Source of the DNA: Bemisia tabaci
Taxonomy: Eukaryota > Arthropoda > Insecta > Hemiptera > Aleyrodidae
Length of the DNA: 64,000 bases
Direction of reading: 5' to 3'
Assembly (NCBI RefSeq): GCF_918797505.1
Contig: NC_092797.1
Location: 44,180,157-44,244,156 of the forward strand
Part shown: one piece after another, positions 45,901-57,900 of the stretch
Numbering within the stretch: position 1 is the stretch's first letter
Layout of the letters: every line of letters starts with the position of its first letter
Translations under genes and position numbers: made by a program
Notes under the pieces: model-generated
The model's database searches: none
The model's input: only the letters and a program-made list of their open reading frames with translations
Told to the model about the DNA's origin: nothing

Positions 45901-48900
45901 GTCTTTTTAAATTACAGACGTGCGAAGGCATTTATCCTTTTGATTTAATTTAAAGGCTATACATCCGGTCCCCCAATTTTTCAAGACACAACAGTTGAAA
46001 AATCGCTTAGCAAGAAAAGAAAATAAACTTTAAAAATGTAAAATTTAAGAAAAAAAATCTCCATTTATTGATTCCCGCAACGTACTTTTTTATTAGATTT
46101 TGTTGAATAAAAGCGTTGAGGTTTCATGTCTGGCATTACCAATAAACGGATAAATGTGTATCACTAAAGTTTTACAAAGGCGTGCAGATTCTTCAAAAAT
46201 AGGCATTTTTGAAGAAATAGACATGCAAAAAATAATCACTGTCAATAATTTTCGTGTACAAAAATATTTTCCTGATTTTTTATTTTTACCCCTGAACTGT
46301 TTTTTTCATGTCTTAAGAGCGTGAAAACTCAAAATTTTAGCACCCGTCTCCAATGTCACCGAATTATACACTACTTTCACCCACACACTGAAACCCTACT
46401 CTTATTGTAATTAAAAATTATCGATCCATTCGATTCATTTTTCTTATCCCTCTTTTGCGTGCAAGCAGCTACTTATCTCTATCTATTTTTGTTGTTTTAG
46501 GGTTTCAGAATCAAAGGAAGTTCTGACAAGGATAACCGTAGTAAAATCCCCAAGCAGCCTCGAAAAACCTCCTCTTGATGATGACTACGACCCCTATCTA
46601 CACAGAGATGTTAAACACCCAACATCGTAAGTAACACAACCTCAAACTAAGATAGATACAATTTTTTAAGAGCAGCCCAAGACAATGATAACAGTGGAAA
46701 AACAAGGTTGAAAAAACGGGAAACAAGGCTAAAAATACACAATTAATGAAACTCGAGACTTTTCGACTCAAAACTGAGTCATTTTCAGTCGGAAACAATA
46801 AAAATTTAAAATAAAAAAAAAAAAAAAAAAAAAAAAAACGATGAAAAACCTGAGCCCTACATGGTGGTGGCCGGGATCTGAGAGAAAGAGAAAATTGATA
46901 ACAAACAAGAACTAAGTTTGTACATATATAAAGCAAGTTCGTATAATTGTTCACTCTCGCTCGAATCCGCTGTTAAAAATCGTCTCTAGATGAGATAGTC
47001 CAGTCTCAAAAATATCGATTGAGTCACATGCACTGAAAAATATGGTATGCTGTTTTAGCACCTGGGATGTCTGGTGACCCTAAGATGCTGCCTTGATTGC
47101 CCACGCAGTTGACTTTGCACTCACAGGATGTAAAGTTCACTGCGGGGACAGTAATGGCAGCATCTTGGTATCACCAGACACATTTTTGACATTCCATGTG
47201 CTAAAACAACATTTTATTTTTTTCAGTGATGTCGATGACGGAAGTAAACCAATTATATCCAGTTACGACGTTGTAAATTGAAATTGATATCCATGTTGTA
47301 TTCAGATTCTCTCGAACATTTTGGAGAATTCTTTCACTCGTATGAAAATTTTCTCAGGGAGCTTAAGGGAGATTATCAAGCAAGTTTAAGTTTTTTTTTT
47401 TTTAAAAAAGTAAAACAAATTGGATATGTTTAAGAACTGTAGCAGAAATCCACATTTTTATTTTTTATTTTTATACCGATGTATTTAAATGGATGAAACC
47501 CAATGTTAATTTTGCCAAATTGCGAAACTCGAATCTGTGGACAGTATTTTCCATTAAGAAACTACTATCTCTGGCTCTTCCGTAAAAAACACCTATCTGC
47601 ATAGGGAAACTAGTGTCACGCGCGTTGTTTCAAACACGAGCTGGGAAAATTAATTCCTCACTGCAAAATGCAAAGCAGATACAGTAACTAAATTAATGAA
47701 GACTAGTAAGGGGCAGTAGAGGGGTCACACCCTGGGTGGACCTCTACTATTTATATACACTTGCAACAAAGTAAGCAAAACCGAGGAAATAGCACCGTCT
47801 TGGGAGAGTAAACACTCGTGCGTATGTCCGTCTGCTTGAAGGGCCGCAGGCTAAGCAGTGACACAGTTGACGTTAGTATAATGTATGTTTTCTTGCCAAT
47901 ATTTCTGCACGGCCTTCGTGTGCCTGACGAAATAATTGGAAAAGTGAGAGAGTTAATGAATACCACCTTTGACTCGCCAGGAACATAAGAATACTACTTG
48001 CGAATACGATCATGAGAAGTGTGAAAAGGAAAGCTGTTGCCTTATACCACTGCGGAATGATTATTGAAATTGATAGATAGACAAGGCTGTAGATGAAGAA
48101 ATCAAAAGGAAAATAGAGCGATCCTGTTGGTGGAAAAGAGTGATTCTCATAGACTAAAAGGAGGGAACTTATGGACTAACTATAATAGGGCCTCTCGTGG
48201 GTTGCCGTCAGTCTATTCAGGCCTGCTAAGGAAGAACGTCGTATGAACATTCGAGAGTTGCCAAAATTCCTTTGATAAACATGTATTTTTGACAACATTC
48301 ATGCATAATTTTCCTTGACATTTTCAGATATTTTAGATAAAAGTGCGTACAAAATTGTCTGAAAACTTTGGAAAATAATATTCGCAACATTCCCAGTAAA
48401 TTCCGTTTTTATCGAAGGAAACTTGGCAACGTCTGAAGGCTCATACGGCGTTTCTTCCTTAGCACGGGCACGTAGTTATCTACTACAATCAGTTATTTTG
48501 TCCATTACTGCATACGCTCTCCTCCACACCCCCCTCCCCCCGTTACGTAATTTAGGAGCGATCCCTTTCTACAAGCCACATGTATCATTTTTGATCCAAT
48601 TATGATGCAAATGAATTTGTTTCCAGATACTCCGACACATTCTTCCATATGCTGAAAGCAAGTTTAGGAACAGGAATCTTAGCCATGCCCAACGCTTTCC
48701 ACAATGCTGGATTCACAGTTGGGACGATAGGAACGCTTGTGATTGGATTCTTGTGTACATACGCCATTCACTCTCTGGTGAGTCCCGTTTCATTTACTAA
48801 CTTCCTTGATTCAATTGGACGTTAGCTAAAAGGAACTATGCTACACGCAAACCACATGCACATAATTTCTTCTAGGATAAATAGACCAATTAGTGAGGAA

Positions 48901-51900
48901 ATTCTTCGATGCGCCTAAGAGCGATGCTCTTATTTTTGACACACTTCTGATTGCCTCTTACCTTAATTGTCAAAGATAAGGCTGTGTTTGCATTCTCCCA
49001 GATTCACGTTGGCTTATTAATGGACTTAATTTGAGGCATAAAACATTTATGAATGGCAGTGGTGCTTATTTTCCTATGAAATTGTTCTGTTTTCTATTGC
49101 TTCGTAAAATCTATATCTACAAAAATTGCAATGCTGATGAAAAAGTAGTTAATTTTTCAGGGCAGATTGTTACTGCTTATAGGTCGTTTATAAAATTCGT
49201 AACGCTGTAGGAGAGAAGGGGTCTAAACCTGCGTTTCAATTGCATTGTAGGTGAGAATGTGGAGTCTAGGTATGAGTTCCGTAAATCTGAAATCAGCGTT
49301 TAGCATCGGGAGATGGCAATTTTTCGAGCAAATTCATCAACAAAGTTGAGGAAAGGTGGCGGCAAACAGCCATTTTTTTCAGAGGGCGGATATATGTGTT
49401 ACAGCGCACGGTGCGTTACGGTGGGGATGGCGGGAGTTTGAAAATCAGATTTTTAACGTTACGTATTTTATTACCGGCCCCTAATGAATTCTTATCTGAA
49501 GCAGGGCGAATCAGTGGAAAACAGTTTTGTCGAGTTTTTAATACAATTTCCGCGTGTATTTGGTCTGGTATAGGCTAACTGCGGAGATATCCCCTTAAAA
49601 TTGCAAAACTTCGAAAGAGGCAGAGTTTCAGGACGGCCAGCGCTTCCATTGATTCATCGCTCTCCTGACATAAGGGCGCGTAACTACGCATTAAGATGAG
49701 CCCGGAAAAGCATTGAGTTGTATGAACAACAGGGTTCATTGCAGAGTGTAGTTATGCCCTTACGTTGGGAGAGCGACGGATTTTACTTAAAGCAGTAAGC
49801 AGTTCTGACAGCTTGTGAATAATTTTGGCTCGGGCAGCATTAGTTGTCATAAGAATGTGGTAGAATCTCCAAAAAATTGCAACACTGGCAAAGAAATAAC
49901 AGAGATAATTGCTAGCACGTGTGGAGATGATCTGATACAAGGGGAAGGGGAGAAAAGCGATTGGAAATTGATAGTGCAAGAGGATTATCTTAGCTGCCTG
50001 CGTCGGAAAGGGATTATTCGTGGGCAAATTTCCATCGACGGAACCAATGGCAAGGCGTTTATGATCGATTATCGATATCTCCCCATTCGAACCTGTGGTA
50101 AAGAATCGATTTTTAAAGTGTTCATTACGAACACCCTATTTATCGATCCTTTTCCGTAGGTTTAAATGACAGATCAATCGATATATCGCGAAGCACACCA
50201 CGCCACTGGACGGAACTCTCACTCGGAAAACTGAGATGGTAATATGAGCTAATTAAGTCATGCAATCAGCTACTGAGATGCTGCTGCGAATTATGAGTGA
50301 TTACATAATACATGCAACATTTAGAGAAATGTCTTTTTAACTTAAATTGAGATTCCATCTAAGAAGTAATTGGGTAACAAATCAGGCGAAATGAGTTTGC
50401 TTGCAAAAGAGAAACTCCAGAGATCTTCAAAGAAAGCCGAGGTTATCCGTTTATTTGTGTTTTTAGTTGAATTATTCGGGCTTATATTTGTGTATTATTG
50501 TCGTATATGATATCATAAACTATACTTTCCGTCGAAAAGGAAATAGAAAATTTGACAAATTACAAGGAATCTATTTATGATGCAAGTGTGCTGATGCTGA
50601 ACTTTTCAGTCACTAATACATGCTGCTTAAACCCCTTTCCACTTGCATCACTAAACCTGCGAGAGAACCAAACGAAAAAGGAGAAGAAAAAAAATTTAAA
50701 ACTTGAAGAAATTTTAATACCTTGATTTTTCTTTTAAAGAAGTGGGAAAAAGAACATATACTACATCGATAGGATTTTTAGTTTATCATGCTCATACTAT
50801 AGAGAAGTTGAATTAAATACCGAAAGTTTCATTTTAAGAGGTTATTTATTTCCTGGTATTCGGTTTGTTTTTAAATTATTCGGTCTTTACCTTGGATCAC
50901 TAATTTTTAATTTTTATTTGCACAAAAACAAGCAAAAGAAAATTATACTCCCGTCCGATCTGCCAAATCGATGAGTCGGAGATTTTCTGGTAGCGATATT
51001 TTTGACAGCTTTATGTCTGTCTTGAGTGGCTGTACTCTCTGCTCGGATCCATACGTTGATTGAATAGTGCCATTAGAGTCATATCTGTGGAGGAGGTTAT
51101 AAATCAGCACAGCATGGTTGCCAAAACACATGTTATGATAAAATGCAAGGAATGATACATCGAGGATGTTATGTTTTGATTTTTGACAGATCGGCGCAGG
51201 ATATGAACTTTGCAGGCGGCGAAAAGTCCCCAGTATGACGTACCCTCAAACGTCAGAGGCCGCCTTTGAGGAGGGCCCGCAATGGCTTCGGTGGTTTACG
51301 CCTTATGCTGCGTAAGTTTGATTTTCCCCGCATGTTTATTACGTTCCAACGTCGCACAATAGACCGAACTAATAGAAGAGGTCGAATATGATTTTTTTTT
51401 ACTAAAACTGCGAATTTAGTTGTTTATTCTGTCAAATTTTAAATTTTAAGGGCGATTCTTAAAAATTTGACAAGAAAACCAATGTGACCATTTTTAAGAC
51501 CTCAACATTTTGAATAAAAACGGAGTTATGAGCTTTAAAAGTTTACAGATTTTGTCCGACCTCTCCCATTACTCGATCCCTTGTGCGCCGTTCAGTGCAT
51601 TCAAAGTGTACAAAAACTTGAAACAAATGATTCTTGAGATTGAAAACGAAAATAAAATCAATGGTGCACAATTTTGCCGAGGATGGAGTCCTCTGCCGCA
51701 TTTCACAATGGATCGTATTTGATATTGGTTCGATATATCGTTTGGTTCCAAACAATAGAACATAATCTCAAATAAAAATTTTAGGGTTTAAGTTGGAAAA
51801 GCTGAAAATAAGAGAAAATCCTAACAATTTCACTTTTAATTGCCATTGGTACTCGAAAGAATAAAAACTCTATCACAGAAGACTCGTTCTCTTAGATTTC

Positions 51901-54900
51901 TAAATTGACTTTTGAGGCCATGTTTAACCAATTGACATCAACACAATCTCACCTGTTCGATGTTTCGAATACGATCTATTGGTCACCAATTCAGTCAATA
52001 CTGAATTTAAAATCTGTCTCGTTTGGAAAAATCTTGTTTAAAATTTGTTCTGTGATGCAAGCAAACGACGCACTGGAAAAAAGTTCGGTCGTATGAAACG
52101 ACATTTGGGTGTATTTATACTAAAAGGAACTGTGTCGTACACAAGCCCTATGCATATTGTTCCTTTTAGCATAAATACGTCCATACGGTGTTCTATATTA
52201 CCCCTAATATTTAGTTTATCGAAACAAACTCTCGGTTTGTGTATCCAAAGTTCGGATATACGACCAAACTCCGTTTATCGGTTCACTTCACCGCCGCAGT
52301 TCGGTAACGCAAACCGAAAGTTCGGTTAGACAGACTCAATAGTTCGGATTATATGGAACGCCGAACGTCCAGTTTATGATCGAACTTTTGTTTTCACCGC
52401 GTCTTTCTTCCAAAAATCAAAGCTGAAAACTGACGTCCATCTTTCCCTTGCTCGATCAAGTTGCATTGATGAAGATCCGCCTAGGAATCAATAACCTTAA
52501 CGAAATAAAGAGGACCTGCGCTTATACCGTTCACGTTTCCGCATGGGCAATTCCCATCAAGGATGTCTCCAATTTGCGTAATCCTAACTGGTTTCGCTTT
52601 AGTTAACAGAATAAGTCACCTTTCATCTCTTCGTTTCAGGTTCACTACCCAATTGTTCCTCATATTGTACCAAATCGGAGCCAGCTGTATCTACGTCGTT
52701 TTCATGGCCAGTAATATCAAAGCGGTACGTACTTTCTCATGATCTATGCGTATCGATATGGCCCAAGTGGGAAACCATGTATCTCGATTGCGGTGTTTCA
52801 CAATTTTTGAAACACCTTTGAAATTTTAGCAGTCGTGAATGCATAGCTAAAATGCGCTCCAGCCAGAAGTGTATTCAGCAAATAAGTAGTTTTCATAGGA
52901 GGATTTAAAACAAACAAATGGTAGGAAATAAAACATAATGATAAGAACTTTGCAAAACGATAATCCGGGTATCGGAACTTGGCTGTTTTGAAAACGCCTT
53001 CAAATGCGGCGTGATACCTCACGCATTCCGGAGAGTTCAAATAGTTGTATCCTTGCGCCTTAGAAATGTGACGGAAGATTACAATTGAAATAGCCTCCAT
53101 GCACGCTGGCCTTGTCGATTTCCATTGACATTTTTGCAGTCATGAACGCATAGCTTAAGTGCGCTTCAGCTAGAATTATTATAATACATGCTCTTCCGAG
53201 ATGAAGATGGAATTAAATGCAGAGGAAGCGGAAAATGTGAAAATTATTACCTTGCAAAAACAAGTATATAGTGGTGCAGTGCTTAACGTGCGTTTTCAGG
53301 AAAGAAAGGAATATCAAAGCACCTTTATTTTGCCTGTATTAATGGTTTAAGTAAACAAATGCCATAGTTGCAACATTTCAAATTCTTAGATCATGCTTTA
53401 TATTTTAAAAGGAAAGGAAACAAAATATCTCATCGAAATTCACTTTATTATATTTAAACGAGTGATGACAATTCTGTGAAAAATACAACATTAGCTTAAG
53501 TTTTCAACGTCGCAATAAGAATTTCTAAATTCTAGCCGTTTATGCAGCATGATTATCCCTCGAGCGTGAACAGTGAAGTATATGTATTAGTTTCCACATC
53601 GATATGGAACTGAGGGCTAGGGAAGTGAAAACGCCTTCAATTCTTTGTGTATGCAAAACCAACATCCCTCGAACACGAATAGTTGCGTGCAGTGCGCCTT
53701 CATTCAGAGTCCCGATCATCACCAGCGTCATCAGGACGAGCCCTTTTTAATGACTCGCACGCATGTTATTAAGCATTTGAGGAAGTAGATCATGTCTAAT
53801 TCTATATCTATCTAAAGAAATCTATGTCTATCTATTTTCTCAGGTTTGCGACGAATACTACGCGGAAACAGACGTGCGACTCTACATGGTTTACATCCTG
53901 ATCCCTCTCATCCTGATCTGTTGGATTCGGAACCTGAAGCTCCTAGCGCCGTTCTCTTCGGCCGCCAACTTCGTGACCATCGTCAGTTTTGGAATCACCT
54001 TCTACTACATTTTCTCGGATATCCCGCACATTTCACAACGACAGGCTGTCGGAAAAGTGGAGAACATGCCGCTGTTTTTCGGCACAGTGTTGTTCGCCAT
54101 GGAAGCTATTGGAGTGGTAAGTACATGCAGTTTAAAATCAAGTATTCCGCACAGAGTATGTTTTGTTATTTGACAATCCTACCATATTCATAGGAGAAGA
54201 CTTTATGCCGTATTCATAGTTTTCCTAACTCCTTTCCTCATGGAAGCCTCGTATGATTTATAAATAATAGGAGAAAATGTAGCAAACCCTTGTTCCGTTT
54301 ATTTTTTCCCACGAGGCCTTTCGATTGCACAGAATTCAATACAATGGACCACTAGACAAGGTACGAATATTGCAGCATTCTGATACATGTTTCTTAACTA
54401 AAATTTCACGTAAAACACGATGCGCACAACGAAAATTACCGAATTCAACTCCTTCTGAAGATATTAAATGATTCTTGATGCGAGAATTCAAACCACCCGC
54501 TCATGAAAACTCAATGCTCTGCGTGATTCACAACGCGCGCTAAACGTTATCATGACAGTATCTGCGATTTAAAAATCTGGCAACCTCAATCTTGACGCTT
54601 TGGCTCAGCTATAGCAAATTGCCTATAGTTTGAACAACATGGTGGGAAATGAACATTGCTCGAATGAGAAGCTTGCTGAAACTGTTGTGGTGCGCGATTT
54701 GACTCACGTAGAGCTTTGAGTTTCTTGTGAGCGGGCAGTCGAAATTCCTCGTAACCAATGTGAAATTAAAACGTTGATATCTTCCTTAGGAGTTTGTTTC
54801 AGTAATTTTCGTTGTGTTAATCGTATTTTACGAGAAATTCTGGTTAAGAAACGTGTATCAGATTGCTTAAATTCGTACCTTGTCCAGAGGTCCATTGTCA

Positions 54901-57900
54901 CCACTACCCATACAAATCACCGGTATCCATTGGCATGAATTAAAGTTAAGTTAACACAACATAAAAATCCAAGGAACGTATGATAAGCACTAAACCTAGC
55001 ATGTAGGTCTATGGCAGGGACCTACAATAGCCTTTTTTTGGAGTATTTCTTTGAGTTTATTGTTAATTTTGACTATTTCTGTCGAATGTGTCGTGATGAT
55101 GTCTTGAAGTTGGATAATCGTAGCCTGTAAACTAATGATCAAATCGTAACTCGTTTCCTCAAAGTTATCAGTTTTATCTGTGGCATCATTTTTACTGTCA
55201 CTCGATCCCGGGACGAGAAGTGATTGCGTTTGATTAGCGCCGCGTAATATTGCTTAGTAGAATTTTTTAACCCTGCTCTGCTCTTGGGAGTTATAAGTTT
55301 TTTCCTCTTTTTTCGGAGGAGGAATTTTTTTTGAATAATCGCATTCTAATCTCAAAATATTGCGATTTTTCCATTGAAAAATGAACGTATTTCTATCAAA
55401 CGGAACTATGTGCATTATGACTTGAGCCCTGTTATGCACATGTCCTGATGGGTCTCAGGGCTCATGTCTGAATGCACATAGTTCCGTTTGTTAAAAATAC
55501 ATCCAAATGATACTTGGGTCTCTCGAATAACCTTACAAGCCAATAATTTCAATGTTTCCGTATTTCACGATCAACATTGAATTTTATAATATTTCATATC
55601 TGCCGCACATTAGATTCAAAACAGATTGATAATTAATATATTTTAGTCGTCAAAATTAGTAGGTAATGAACCGAGTTTAAATCCAGCTTTTTTTCCTGCA
55701 GATTCTTCCTCTTGAGAACGAGATGGGCAATCCGAAAAGGTTTGCAAGTCCTTTCGGCGTCCTGAATACTTCTATGATACCCATTACTCTTCTGTACACT
55801 TTTGTTGGGTTTTTCGGCTACATGAAATTTGGAGAGAAAGCGGAAGGAAGCATAACTTTGAATCTTCCGAAAGATGAAGTGTAAGTATTACCTTATTGAA
55901 CGTTGAAGTTATAACTTTAGACGCATAGTTTGTTTGCGAGACTGGGATTTTACTCACGAGAAAATTCAGTAAATACTAAACTTAGTAGCAATAACAAACA
56001 TGGCAATTTGAGAAACCGAGACTAGAAAACGAACAAAACGCCCGAGACCAGAAAATGAAAATACATGAAATAAACAAAATCAAAAACTATCAGATTCCCA
56101 TTTGTGATAACGAAAAAAAAATAAGAAAAAATAGCATCGTTATTTTTCCCTTCTTTTTATCGAAAATAAGGATCAGACAGTTTTTCATTTTCTTTGATTT
56201 GATTATTTTTAATTTTTCTGATAGATCAAGGGGCTGAGCTCGTCCCAAAACACCTCAGCTATTTTATTTGTTTTCTAGCATTGGTTACCTACCCGTTTTA
56301 CTGTGTTCGTTTTCAGTCAGTTATTCAGGCTGCTTTTGAGTATTTTTCTAAACTTAGTATTGATACATTTATTTTAAGAATTTGAAAAAAATAGGAATAA
56401 CATAAACAAGCTATGATTCTTTCCTAATTTTCACCAGAGGGTGCTTCATGATAAAATAATATGAATTTGTCGACTTGTTTTTAGCATGTTTCTGACTAGA
56501 ATTTTAAAACATTTTTCGTATCATTATTTTATTTTAAAAAAGTATTTCCCAAGGTATAAATGGTCGGGAACCACACGAAACTATTCCAACTTTATTCTCA
56601 TTATGTTACTCTTTAATTGGTTTTCAGGCTAGCTCAAAGTGTGAAGCTTATGTTGGCTGCTTCTATCTACATGTGCTACGCGTTATCTTGCTACGTAGCG
56701 TTTGATCTCATGTGGAATGGATGGATTGCGGCTAAATTGGAGAAAAATGAACATAAAACATTCTGGGAATACGTTACCAGAACCTCAATTGTCTTAGTCA
56801 CATGTAAGCCTTTTTTCATCACTGTGTTTAGTACATTAGAAATCAATGAGTACTAATGAGTATTATTGAGTTCCTTTCTGACTGGAATTTGAATAAGTAG
56901 ATCTAGTAGTGGCCAAGTGAGAATCACTATCCGTCGACAGTAAAAAACGCCTTCAATCATGCGAAATACTTCCCTGCGAGCATTCACTTCGGAGCTCTTA
57001 TCCTGCATTAGTGGCCATATACGGTATCAGTTTAAGCCCTAACTCCGCGATAATTCTTTACGAAATTAAGGTAACGATTTGAAACATGAGGGAGGGACGT
57101 TCCGAGGCCAAAGAAGGCTATTTCTTGGCCCCCCTGAAATTTCAAATTGTCCCCTCAGGCAGCGGACCCCAAAAATTTCAAGGACCCTCTTACTTCTCTT
57201 AAATGGAAAGGACTCCCTCCCCTTTGTGACACCTTGTTCGAGAAAAAATAAAAAAAGGAAAGTCACTTGTGCAAACTTAAAGTCATACTTTGCGACCGTT
57301 TCAAAATGGCACTCGACGAAGTTCAAAATGGCCGAAAATTGGCATTTCGGTGTTTTGCTGATGGATTTTCCTGAAACTCAGATCTGAGGGTATTATGCCA
57401 CGAGAAAAAGAAACATACCGTCAGATGCTAAATGGAACCGTGTTCCACATGAACCTTATTCACATTGTTACTTTCAGCATAAATACGGCCCTTAAGTTGG
57501 ATTAAACCAGAAATAGATACTTTTTTCATTTCACGTTTCCTAGCTGTTTCTCGTGTTTTATTTACATTTTTATATAGCGGACTGAATTTTACAACGCAAT
57601 GACATTTTTTGCGAATCTTACTCACAAGATTTTAAGTCTCAAGGTTTCTTGATTTGTTGTTCAAAAAATAATATGGAGAAGAAAATCGGGGATCGTCCAC
57701 TGGAAAAAAAGTCGCTTGGATCTAGAGTTCAGACTCTTAAAAACATTGACAAGAAAAAATAATCTTGATTCAATCGGATTTTTCCTTGAATCAAAGAGCC
57801 AAGGCTCTTGATTTAAGCGGATTTCCTTTTGATTCAAACTAATATCCGATTGAATCAAGAGTATTTTTTCTTGTCAATGTTCTTAAAAGTCTGGACTCTA

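Larger units (their letters stand above)
46627..48626. other. Transporter intron 3
   Basis: About 2 kb, rich in repeats: an A-rich run (46810-46838), family E (47031-47228), a family O relative (about 47545-47670), and a family M piece followed directly by a family A MITE (48055-48471). Confidence 0.75.
48778..51189. other. Transporter intron 4
   Basis: 2.4 kb. It contains a short family H hairpin (48816-48892), starting 39 bp after the donor, and a family B hAT MITE (50045-50208). No nested gene was recognised. Confidence 0.75.
51312..52639. other. Transporter intron 5
   Basis: Contains family F (51351-51590), repeat G inverted (51700-51870), and a composite of AGTTCGGT-rich sequence with a nested family H hairpin (52068-52405). 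Confidence 0.75.
54117..55701. other. Transporter intron 7
   Basis: Holds a 558-bp long-inverted-repeat element (54341-54898) and a family H hairpin (55380-55503). The rest is unique. Confidence 0.75.

Noticed and set aside
51190..51311. Alternative acceptor at 51199 for transporter exon 5
   Set aside because: It would shift the frame and hit a stop. The upstream AG keeps the family motif intact.
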